The notes under the pieces: generated by a model
What the model saw: only the letters and a program-made list of their open reading frames with translations
What the model was told of the DNA's origin: nothing
The model's database searches: none
Assembly (NCBI RefSeq): GCF_900107255.1
Contig: NZ_FNPH01000001.1
Coordinates: forward strand, 124,001 to 188,000
Direction of reading: 5' to 3'
Source: Micromonospora pattaloongensis
GTDB taxonomy: Bacteria > Actinomycetota > Actinomycetes > Mycobacteriales > Micromonosporaceae
Length of the DNA stretch: 64,000 bases
In this document: positions 17,699 to 24,876 of the stretch, one piece after another
How positions within the stretch are numbered: the first letter of the stretch is position 1
How the letters are laid out: the number at the start of each line of letters is the position of its first letter
Translations under genes and position numbers: made by a program

Positions 17699-18793
17699 TC
17701 AGCGCTGGACGCGGGCGCCGGCACCGCGGACCAGCGCCTCCACCTCGTTCAGGCTCGCCGTCGACGTGTCGCCGGGCGTGGTCATGGCGAGCGCGCCGTG
17801 CGCCGCGCCGTACTCGACGGCCGCGTGGAGGTCGCCCGTGGCGAGCAGGCCGTAGATCAGCCCGGATGCGAAGCTGTCGCCGCCGCCGACACGGTCCATG
17901 ATCTCTAGGCCCGGCCGGTGCGTCGCCTCGACGAACCGGCCGTCGCCCCAGGCGATCGCGCCCCAGTCGTTCACCGTGGCGGTGCGCACCGTGCGCAGCG
18001 TGGTCGCGACCACCCTGAAGTTCGGGTACGCGGTCGTGACCTCTTCGATCATCCGCCGGAAGTTCGCCACCTCCAGCTCGGCGAGGCTCTCGTCGGTGTC
18101 CGGCACCTCGAACCCGAGCGCGGCGGTGAAGTCCTCCTCGTTTCCGATCATCACGTCGACGTACTCGGCGAGGTGCCGGTTGACCTCCCGGGCCCGGGTC
18201 CGCCCGCCGACCGCCTTCCAGAGGCTGGGCCGGTAGTTCAGGTCGTACGAGATGATCGTCCCGTGCCGGCGCGCGGCGGACATCGCCGCTTCGATGGTGG
18301 CCGGGGTGGTCTCCGACAGCGCCGCGTAGATGCCGCCGGTGTGCAGCCAGCGCACGCCGAGGTCGCCGAAGAGGTGGTCCCAGTCCACGTCGTCGGGGCG
18401 CAGCTGGCTCGCCGCGCTGTGACCGCGGTCGGAGGTGCCGACCGCGCCGCGCACCCCGAAGCCGCGCTCGGTGAAGTTCAGCCCGTTGCGGACGGTGCGC
18501 CCGATCCCGTCGTACGGCAGCCACCGGATGAACGCCGTGTCCACCCCGCCCTGCAGCACCAGGTCCTCCAACAGGCGTCCCACCTCGTTGTCGGCGAAGG
18601 CGGTCACGACCGCGGTGCGCAGCCCGAAGCAGCGGCGCAGCCCGCGGGCCACGTTGTACTCCCCGCCGCCCTCCCAGACCCGGAAGCTGCGCGCGGTGCG
18701 GACCCGGCCCTCGCCCGGGTCCAGGCGGAGCATGATCTCGCCGAGCGACACGAGGTCGTAGCGGCACTGGGCGGCGGGGCGGAGCTCCAGCAT
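17699..18793 (-). CDS. kdgK: PfkB-family sugar kinase, probable 2-keto-3-deoxygluconate kinase
   Basis: Ribokinase-fold enzyme that should phosphorylate 2-keto-3-deoxygluconate to KDPG. The 364-residue product has the N-terminal LGEIMLRLDPGEG, the sugar-binding WEGGGEYNVARGL and the C-terminal anion-hole/catalytic base motif GGGDSFASGLIYG. ATG 18793 is favoured over GTG 18799 because GAGGAG lies eight bases before the ATG but only two before the GTG. It follows the aldolase gene by 12 bases; together they make the lower Entner-Doudoroff branch under the divergent IclR regulator. Confidence 0.87.
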   Translation of the reverse strand: MLELRPAAQCRYDLVSLGEIMLRLDPGEGRVRTARSFRVWEGGGEYNVARGLRRCFGLRTAVVTAFADNEVGRLLEDLVLQGGVDTAFIRWLPYDGIGRTVRNGLNFTERGFGVRGAVGTSDRGHSAASQLRPDDVDWDHLFGDLGVRWLHTGGIYAALSETTPATIEAAMSAARRHGTIISYDLNYRPSLWKAVGGRTRAREVNRHLAEYVDVMIGNEEDFTAALGFEVPDTDESLAELEVANFRRMIEEVTTAYPNFRVVATTLRTVRTATVNDWGAIAWGDGRFVEATHRPGLEIMDRVGGGDSFASGLIYGLLATGDLHAAVEYGAAHGALAMTTPGDTSTASLNEVEALVRGAGARVQR

Positions 18794-18805
18794 GGTCACG
18801 GCTCC

Positions 18806-19444
18806 TCAGGCGGGTCGGGCGGCGGCGACGGCCGCGGCGGTGCGGCGGGTGACCTCGTCCCAGTCGCCGGCGGCCAGCAGGTCGGGGGCGACCATCCAGG
18901 TGCCACCGACGGCGACGACCGCCGGCAGGGCGAGATAGTCGGCGAGGTTGCCGGCGTTGACCCCGCCGGTCGGGATGAAGCGGACGGACCGGAAGGGCGC
19001 GGCCAGCGCCTTGATCATGGCGACCCCGCCGAGCTGCTCGGCGGGGAAGAACTTGACGGTCTCGATGCCGGCGTCGAGCGCCATCTGGATCTCGGTGGCG
19101 CTGGAGACGCCGGGGAAGACCGGAACGCCGCGCTCCCGACAGCGCCGGACCACTGCCGGGCCGAAGCCGGGGCTGACCACGAATCGGGCGCGCGCCTCGA
19201 CGGCGGCGTCGACCTGGTCCGGCGTCAGCACGGTGCCGGCGCCGACGAGCAGGTCCGGGTGCCGCGACATCGCGCGGATGACGTCGGCGGCGGCGTCGGT
19301 GCGCAACGTCACCTCCACGCTGCGCAGGCCCCCCGCGGTGAGGGCGTCGGCCAGCGGCGCGGCGCGCGTCGCGTCGCCGAGGACGACCACCGGGAGGATC
19401 CGGTCGGCGCCGATAATGCGTTCAGGCTCATGAACGGCGGTCAC
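18806..19444 (-). CDS. eda: KHG/KDPG aldolase
   Basis: Class I aldolase splitting 2-keto-3-deoxy-6-phosphogluconate to pyruvate and glyceraldehyde 3-phosphate. Landmarks: VEVTLRTDAAADVIRA (catalytic Glu), LLVGAGTVLTPDQVD, and the Schiff-base Lys in TVKFFPAEQLGG. I choose GTG 19444 (212 residues): it lies seven bases after a TATGGT -10 with TTGACA 16 bases further up, so the message is probably leaderless. The alternative ATG 19456 falls inside that -10. The gene is first in the eda-kdgK operon and diverges from iclR. Confidence 0.9.
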   Translation of the reverse strand: MTAVHEPERIIGADRILPVVVLGDATRAAPLADALTAGGLRSVEVTLRTDAAADVIRAMSRHPDLLVGAGTVLTPDQVDAAVEARARFVVSPGFGPAVVRRCRERGVPVFPGVSSATEIQMALDAGIETVKFFPAEQLGGVAMIKALAAPFRSVRFIPTGGVNAGNLADYLALPAVVAVGGTWMVAPDLLAAGDWDEVTRRTAAAVAAARPA

Positions 19445-19451
19445 GGACGTG

Positions 19452-19490
19452 ACCATACCGACGTCGATGGAGCTGTCAAGCCGTTACAGT
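19452..19490. promoter_or_regulatory. Compressed divergent promoters of eda and the IclR regulator
   Basis: On the minus strand TTGACA (19474-19479) and TATGGT (19452-19457) are spaced by 16 bases and point to eda. On the plus strand TACAGT (19485-19490) is seven bases before GTG 19498 of the regulator. The two promoters overlap within about 40 bases, so one bound IclR dimer could cover both. No clear palindrome was found. Confidence 0.55.
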
Positions 19491-19497
19491 GGCGGGC

Positions 19498-20274
19498 GTG
19501 ACGATGGGCGAGGGTTTCCAGCCGGTGAAGTCCGCCGGCCGGACGTTGGAGGTGCTGGAGGCGCTCGCCGCATCCCCCGGCCGCCGGTCGCTGGTCGACC
19601 TCGCCCGCGCGCTGGACATTCCGAAGAGCAGCCTGCACGGGATCCTGCGCACGATGATGCAGCGCGGCTGGGTCGAGGCCGACGCCACCGGCACCCGCTT
19701 CGGGCTCGGCGTCCGGGCCCTGCAGGTCGGCGCCGCGTACCTGGAGACCGACGACGCGGTGGGCCTGATGTCGACCGTGCTCGACGAGCTGTCCCGGCAG
19801 TTCGGCGAGACCGTCCACCTCGGGCGGCTCGACGGGCCGCACGTCGTCTACATGGCGAAACGGGAATCCGTGCACCCCCTCCGGCTCTACAGCGCGATCG
19901 GGCGGCGGTTGCCGGCGCACGCGACGGCGCTGGGCAAGGTGCTGCTCGCCGCACGCGGCGACGCCGACGTCGACCGGAGGCTGAGCTGGCCACTGACCGC
20001 GTTGACCCGGCACACCATCACCGACCCCGCCGCGCTGCGCGCCGAGCTGGCGGGGGTACGCGAGCGCGGCTACGCGGTCGACCACGAGGAGAACACCGAC
20101 GGGATCGTCTGCTTCGCGATAGCGGTCCCGCTGCACGACCCCGCCGTCGACGCGATCAGTCTGTCGGTACCGGCCGCGCGCCTGCACGCCGGCAGCGAGG
20201 AGACGATCGTCGCCGCGCTGCGCCGCGCCGCCGACCAGGTCCGGGCCGCCCGCGCGCTCCTCTCCGCCAGCTAG
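19498..20274 (+). CDS. IclR family transcriptional regulator
   Basis: A 258-residue regulator. The winged HTH (SAGRTLEVLEALAAS..SLVDLARALDIPKSSLHGILRTM) occupies about residues 10-65. The effector domain includes the typical VHLGRLDGPHVVYMAKRES and ALPAHATALGKVLLA-like (here RRLPAHATALGK) stretches. It presumably senses 2-keto-3-deoxygluconate or a related sugar acid and represses the divergent eda-kdgK genes, as KdgR-type IclR proteins do; the ligand is inferred from context. Start GTG 19498 is chosen from a -10 element seven bases upstream; GTG 19489 and ATG 19504 are alternatives. Confidence 0.9.
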   Translation: MTMGEGFQPVKSAGRTLEVLEALAASPGRRSLVDLARALDIPKSSLHGILRTMMQRGWVEADATGTRFGLGVRALQVGAAYLETDDAVGLMSTVLDELSRQFGETVHLGRLDGPHVVYMAKRESVHPLRLYSAIGRRLPAHATALGKVLLAARGDADVDRRLSWPLTALTRHTITDPAALRAELAGVRERGYAVDHEENTDGIVCFAIAVPLHDPAVDAISLSVPAARLHAGSEETIVAALRRAADQVRAARALLSAS

Positions 20275-20333
20275 CCCCGCGCGCCGCCCCGTTACCGACT
20301 CTTTTCATGGACGTAAATCTGTCCTAACTTCTA

Positions 20334-20347
20334 TGGGAGCGCTCCCT
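20334..20347. promoter_or_regulatory. CebR-like operator upstream of the GH12 cellulase
   Basis: TGGGAGCGCTCCCT matches the Streptomyces CebR operator TGGGAGCGCTCCCA at 13 of 14 positions. It lies 44 bases before the cellulase ATG. CebR is a LacI-family repressor released by cello-oligosaccharides, so induction of the cellulase by cellulose breakdown products is expected. Confidence 0.85.
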
Positions 20348-20390
20348 CGACCGGTTATCCCCCGTGGTCCCACCCAGCCAAGGAGCATCC

Positions 20391-21509
20391 ATGCGTCGCC
20401 TCATCCGCCCACTCGCGGCGGCGGGCCTGCTCATCGCGGGCTCACTCGCGGCCGTCGGGGCCAGCGCCCCCGCCCAGGCCGACACGCTGATCTGTGAGCA
20501 GTACGGCTCGACCACCATCCAGAGCCGCTACGTCGTGCAGAACAACCGCTGGGGCAGCAGCGCCGAGCAGTGCATCAACGTCACCGGCACGGGCTTCTCG
20601 ATCACCAGCCAGCGGGGCAGCGCGGCCACCAACGGCGCGCCGCTGTCGTACCCCTCGGTCTACTTCGGCTGCCACTACGGCAACTGCTCCCCCGGCACCA
20701 ACCTGCCGATCCAGGTCAGCCGGATCAGCAGCGCCACCAGCAGCATCAACTACACCTACACGAGCGGCACCTACAACGCCTCGTACGACATCTGGCTCGA
20801 CCCCACGCCGAAGACGACCGGGGTCAACCAGATGGAGATCATGATCTGGTTCAACCGCCAGGGCTCGATCCAGCCGATCGGCTCGCGCACGGGCAGCGCG
20901 ACCATCGGCGGCCGCACCTGGGAGGTGTGGACCGGCAGCAACGGGTCCAACAACGTGGTCTCGTACGTCGCGCCGTCGCCGATCACCAGCTGGAACTTCA
21001 GCGTCCTCGACTTCATCAACGACGTCCGCAACCGCGGCTCGATCACCAACTCGTGGTACCTGACCAGCATCCAGGCCGGGTTCGAGCCCTGGAACGGCGG
21101 CGTCGGGCTGGCCGTCAACTCGTTCTCCGCGACCGTCAACGGCGGTGGCGGCGGCGGTGGTGGCGGTGGGGGTGGGGGCGGTGGCGGCAGCGGCGCCTGC
21201 CGGGTCGCGTACACCCCGACGACCTGGAACAACGGCTTCACCGCGAACGTCACGGTCACCAACACCGGGTCGAGCGCGCTGAACGGCTGGACGTTGACGT
21301 ACAGCCTGCCGGCCGGGCAGACCATCACCAGCTCGTGGAACGCGACGGTGTCCCAGAGCGGAGCGGCGGTGACGGCCCGCAACGTCAGCCACAACGGCAC
21401 GCTGGCGCCGGGCGCCAGCACGTCGTTCGGCTACCAGGCCACCTACTCCGGCAGCTACGCGTCGCCGAACAGCTTCGCGCTCAACGGCACCGCCTGCACC
21501 GTCGGCTGA
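20391..21509 (+). CDS. Secreted GH12 endoglucanase with C-terminal CBM2
   Basis: Secreted cellulase of 372 residues. A signal peptide (MRRLIRP... to AQA, cut after about residue 30) is followed by a GH12 jelly-roll domain (about 31-250). Its nucleophile lies in NQMEIMIWFN and its acid/base Glu in AGFEPWNGG. An uninterrupted run of about 16 glycines then links to a family 2 carbohydrate-binding module (ACRVAYTPTTWNNGFTANVT, with conserved surface Trp residues, closed by a C-terminal Cys). A poly-Gly linker is unusual; Pro/Thr-rich linkers are the norm. ATG 20391 has AAGGAG upstream. Regulation by a CebR-like operator is likely. Confidence 0.94.
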   Translation: MRRLIRPLAAAGLLIAGSLAAVGASAPAQADTLICEQYGSTTIQSRYVVQNNRWGSSAEQCINVTGTGFSITSQRGSAATNGAPLSYPSVYFGCHYGNCSPGTNLPIQVSRISSATSSINYTYTSGTYNASYDIWLDPTPKTTGVNQMEIMIWFNRQGSIQPIGSRTGSATIGGRTWEVWTGSNGSNNVVSYVAPSPITSWNFSVLDFINDVRNRGSITNSWYLTSIQAGFEPWNGGVGLAVNSFSATVNGGGGGGGGGGGGGGGGSGACRVAYTPTTWNNGFTANVTVTNTGSSALNGWTLTYSLPAGQTITSSWNATVSQSGAAVTARNVSHNGTLAPGASTSFGYQATYSGSYASPNSFALNGTACTVG

Positions 21510-21545
21510 CGTCCGACGCCGCGCCCCCGCCGATCAAGGATCGGG

Positions 21546-22535
21546 TCACACCGTGTGAACGAGTCCCTGGTCGACGGGGGCCTGCGCCGGCTCGCGGGGG
21601 GCCGGGACGACGGGGCACGACGCGCGGGCGACGACCCGCGGCGCCGCCGCGGCGGTCGCGGCGTGCCGGGCGTCGGTGAAGACGATCCGGGTGAAGTCGT
21701 GCTCGGGCAGGCCGCGGGGCTGCCCGCCCGGCAGCACGGGCGCCAGCGCCGCGAAGACCGCGTGCACCCGCTCGCCCCGGTACTCCTCCGGCGAGTCCGT
21801 CGCGCGCAGCAGCACCGCGCCGTGCGGCAACGGCCGCACCTCGGCGAAGGCTCCCGACGCGGCCAGCCCCTCCGCCCCGCCGAGCCGGTGCGCCAACTCC
21901 CTCGGGCAGACGGTCAGCCACTCGTAACCGCGCAGGAACGTCCGGCTCGCCTCGGCCGACTCGTCGCCGGCCCGGCGCAGCGCCGCGTCGAGCAGCGTCG
22001 CGGGTGTCGCGTTGCCGGCGGCGCGCAGGATCTCCCCGTACGTGAGGTCGGCGGCGTGCGCCATCCGGCGGATCAGCTCGATCAGCGCGGACAGCACCCG
22101 CGGCACCTGTGCGGAGCGCTCGGCGAACCCGACCGATGCCTGCAGCTTGAGGTGCCGGCCGCCGGCGAACCGCAGCACGTGCAGGTCGAGCTCGGCGGCG
22201 CCGGGGGCGACGTCGTACCAGTGCGCGGAGAGCTGGCCCAGCCCCTCGGTCAGCCCGTCGGACCAGGAGCACGGACGGCGCCGCCGGCCACGACCCGCGG
22301 CCGGCTCGTCGAAGGCGGTGAACGAGGTCGTCGGGGCGGTGGCGCCGGCGGGCTGCACGAACGGCAGCAGGAGCCGGCAGGCCTCGTCGTGCCACAGCTG
22401 CAGCAGCGGCGCGATGGCCGACACCTGCTCGCCGCATTCGAGATACAGCACGAGCGTCGCCAGGTCCGGGTCCCGCTCGTCCACTTCCATCCACGACGGC
22501 ATGGTGAACCCACCGCCGTAGTCGTTCATGCTCAT
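21546..22535 (-). CDS. Uncharacterised actinobacterial protein
   Basis: A 329-residue protein that I do not recognise. It starts MSMNDYGGGFTMPSWMEVDERDPDLATLVLYLECG and is soluble and mixed alpha/beta in composition, with no signal peptide, membrane segment or obvious catalytic motif. The middle is Leu/Arg-rich and helical (VPRVLSALIELIRRMAHAADL). ATG 22535 is chosen because AAGGGG lies six bases upstream; an open frame continues 54 codons further but is less convincing. The gene is isolated from its neighbours. Confidence 0.7.
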   Translation of the reverse strand: MSMNDYGGGFTMPSWMEVDERDPDLATLVLYLECGEQVSAIAPLLQLWHDEACRLLLPFVQPAGATAPTTSFTAFDEPAAGRGRRRRPCSWSDGLTEGLGQLSAHWYDVAPGAAELDLHVLRFAGGRHLKLQASVGFAERSAQVPRVLSALIELIRRMAHAADLTYGEILRAAGNATPATLLDAALRRAGDESAEASRTFLRGYEWLTVCPRELAHRLGGAEGLAASGAFAEVRPLPHGAVLLRATDSPEEYRGERVHAVFAALAPVLPGGQPRGLPEHDFTRIVFTDARHAATAAAAPRVVARASCPVVPAPREPAQAPVDQGLVHTV

Positions 22536-22930
22536 CCCCAGCCCCTTCGACGCCCCAGGACCCGATACCGTAGCGACATCTCCCGGAAAAAACACGGGTG
22601 TACGGGCAACGTGTGCTGATGAATTTTTTGTGACCGTCGACGACTGCACAATGTGTACGCCGGCCGCGACGCACCGCCGCCACGAATTGCCGATCATGAC
22701 TGGAATAAGCGCACCGCGTCTACATGATCACCATCGGTTGCGCCGCGCCGCCGCAGCTAGTGGTGTTCGCAATGCGCACATGACCCGCCCCGGCGGCCCC
22801 ATGCGCCGCACGCCGGGGATGACAATAGCGCCGCCGGAAGGCGCCCCAGGTAACGGGAAATCCAGAATTGCGGACCGGCATCGACGATATCCGGGAGATG
22901 TTTCCGCACGGGCCCCGGCCGGAGTCGAAC
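22536..22930. other. 395-base gap with no convincing gene
   Basis: This stretch is less GC-rich than its surroundings (for example the TTTTTT run near 22625) and presumably holds the promoter of the uncharacterised gene that begins at 22535. Short open frames exist on both strands, but none has codon bias, an RBS or a recognisable protein. I see no hairpin or repeat of note. Confidence 0.6.
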
Positions 22931-23716
22931 TCAGCGGGCGAGCGCGTCGATCTCGGCGATCTCACTCCCGGTCAGTGTGAACCCGAAGACCTCGCGGTTG
23001 AGGTCGATCCGCTCCGGCGTCACCGACTTCGGGATCACCACGATGCCGTGCTCGATGTGCCAGCGGATCACCACCTGCGCCGGCGTCACCCCGTGCGCCC
23101 CGGCGATCCGGGTCAGCACCGGATCCTTCAGATCCGTGTTCTTGAACGGGCTGTACCCCTCCAGCACCACGCCGCGCTTCCGGTGCTCGGCGAGCGTCCG
23201 CGCGTCGTACAGCGACGGCGCCCACTCGATCTGGTTGAGCGCCGGCATCTCGCCGGTCTCCTCGGTCAGCGCATCGAGCTGCCCGAGGCTGTAGTTGCTC
23301 ACCCCGATCGCACGCGCCAGGCCCTCGTTCCGGATCTCCACGAACCGCCGCCACGTCTCCAGGCCGTCGCCGTCGCGCGGCGGCCAGTGGATCAGCCACA
23401 GGTCGACGTGGTCGGTGCCGAGCGCGGTGAGGCTCGCCTCGATCGTCTCCCGTTCCCGCCCGAACCGGTTCGGCGGCAGCTTCGTCGTGATGAAGACGTC
23501 CCCGCGCGTCAGCCCGCTGTCCCGCAGCGCCCGCCCCACCCCGGCCTCGTTGCCGTACATCGTCGCGGTGTCGATGTGCCGGTAGCCGGCCTGCAGCGCG
23601 TAGAGCACCGCCTCGTAGCCCTCGTTGCCGGTCGCCTGCCAGGTTCCGAAGCCGAGGATCGGTATGGCGACGTCGCCGGGAAGCGTCACGGACGGCTGCT
23701 CGCTCGATGCGGTCAT
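22931..23716 (-). CDS. Aldo/keto reductase
   Basis: NADPH-dependent oxidoreductase of the AKR5-like group (2,5-diketogluconate reductase type), 261 residues. Catalytic residues are in order: Asp in GYRHIDTATMYGNE with Tyr, Lys in VFITTKLPPN and His in LWLIHWPPRD. The cofactor-binding C-terminal motif reads IPKSVTPERIDLNREVF. ATG 23716 is chosen; a longer frame runs to 23782 without support. It is divergent from the LigD-like gene. Confidence 0.92.
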   Translation of the reverse strand: MTASSEQPSVTLPGDVAIPILGFGTWQATGNEGYEAVLYALQAGYRHIDTATMYGNEAGVGRALRDSGLTRGDVFITTKLPPNRFGRERETIEASLTALGTDHVDLWLIHWPPRDGDGLETWRRFVEIRNEGLARAIGVSNYSLGQLDALTEETGEMPALNQIEWAPSLYDARTLAEHRKRGVVLEGYSPFKNTDLKDPVLTRIAGAHGVTPAQVVIRWHIEHGIVVIPKSVTPERIDLNREVFGFTLTGSEIAEIDALAR

Positions 23717-23781
23717 GGTCGTGTTTCTACCCGAGATCGGCCATCTCATGCCGGATGCGGGAAGAGGTCGACTACCGGACA

Positions 23782-24783
23782 ATGCGACGTATGGGCGACC
23801 GGCTGGACGAATACCGGCGCAAGCGCGACCCGAAGCGGACGCCCGAACCGGTGCCCGAGCGCACGCCGCGGAAGCGGCGCGGGGACCGCTTCGTGATCCA
23901 GCAGCACCACGCGCGCAGCCTGCACTGGGACCTGCGGCTGGAGCGCGACGGGGTGCTGGCGTCCTGGGCGGTGCCGCGCGGGCTGCCGCGCGACTCGCGC
24001 AACCACCTGGCGGTGCACACCGAGGACCACCCGCTGGAGTACCTCGACTTCCACGGCGAGATCCCGGCCGGCGAGTACGGCGGCGGAAAAATGACGATCT
24101 TCGACCGCGGCACGTACACCTGCGACAAGTGGCGCGACGACGAGGTGATGGTGGTGCTGCGCGGCGAGCGGGTCTCCGGCCGCTACGTGCTGTTCCGGAC
24201 CGGCGGCAAGGACTGGATGATCCGGCGGATGGATCCGCCGCCGGGCTGGACCGAGCAGCCGGAGCTGGTGCGGCCGATGACCGCCAGCCCGGCGCGCAGG
24301 TTGCCGGCCGAGGACGCCGCCTGGGCGTACGAGATGCGCTGGTCCGGCGTGCGGGCGGTGGGGTACGTCTCGGGCGGGCGGCTGCGGCTGCTCTCGGACG
24401 ACGACACCGAGATCACCGGTGACTACCGGCAGCTGCGGCCGCTGGCCGAGGAGCTGGCGCCGACCGAGGCGGTGCTGGACGGCGTGGTGACCACGCTGCG
24501 GCAGCCGAAGCGGAAGCCGACCGTGCAGTACCTGCTCTTCGACCTGCTCTGGCTGGAGGGGGTGTCCACGGTGGAGCTGCCGTACGCGCAGCGGCGCGAG
24601 CTGCTCGACGGGCTGGCCCTGGCCGGCCCGCACTGGCAGACCCCGCCGCACTTCCCCGGCGGCGGCGCGTACGCCCTGGACGCCGCCCGCGACCAGTCCC
24701 TGTCCGGCGTCATCGCCAAGCGCCTGGACTCCCCCTACGCCCCCGGCAAACGCCCCCGCACCTGGCTGAGCCTCGACACCTAA
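23782..24783 (+). CDS. LigD-type 3'-phosphoesterase fused to a degenerate ATP-dependent ligase domain
   Basis: A 333-residue protein. Residues ~35-160 form a LigD phosphoesterase domain that trims 3' ends during end joining. Its active-site residues are intact with nearly the numbering reported for Pseudomonas LigD: His42, His48, Asp50, Arg52, His83, Tyr87. The rest resembles a DNA ligase adenylation domain but is disabled. Motif I reads EMRWSGVR where E-x-K-x-D-G-x-R is needed, losing the adenylated Lys and the Asp. The chain stops at TWLSLDT where motif V (W-x-K-x-K) should be, and no OB fold follows. Motif IV-like GVIAKRLDSPYAPGKR is kept. Start ATG 23782 is the best of two close ATGs. Confidence 0.82.
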   Translation: MRRMGDRLDEYRRKRDPKRTPEPVPERTPRKRRGDRFVIQQHHARSLHWDLRLERDGVLASWAVPRGLPRDSRNHLAVHTEDHPLEYLDFHGEIPAGEYGGGKMTIFDRGTYTCDKWRDDEVMVVLRGERVSGRYVLFRTGGKDWMIRRMDPPPGWTEQPELVRPMTASPARRLPAEDAAWAYEMRWSGVRAVGYVSGGRLRLLSDDDTEITGDYRQLRPLAEELAPTEAVLDGVVTTLRQPKRKPTVQYLLFDLLWLEGVSTVELPYAQRRELLDGLALAGPHWQTPPHFPGGGAYALDAARDQSLSGVIAKRLDSPYAPGKRPRTWLSLDT

Positions 24784-24861
24784 CGCCGATCTTGCAGTTG
24801 TGGTCGGTCACGGACCGCGGCAAAGCGGTGTGATCCGGGCGCCACAACTGCAAGATCGGCG
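24784..24861. terminator. 20-bp perfect inverted repeat between convergent genes
   Basis: Arms 24784-24803 (CGCCGATCTTGCAGTTGTGG) and 24842-24861 are exact reverse complements, with a 38-base loop. The left arm begins at the base after the LigD-like stop, and the right arm ends 15 bases before the 5'-nucleotidase stop. It probably terminates both transcripts. Confidence 0.85.
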
Positions 24862-24876
24862 CGGGCTGGCGGCGGG

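Noticed and set aside
22528-22980. 150-codon plus-strand frame in the 22536-22930 gap
   Set aside because: No RBS, no conserved look, and it overlaps the ends of genes on both sides.
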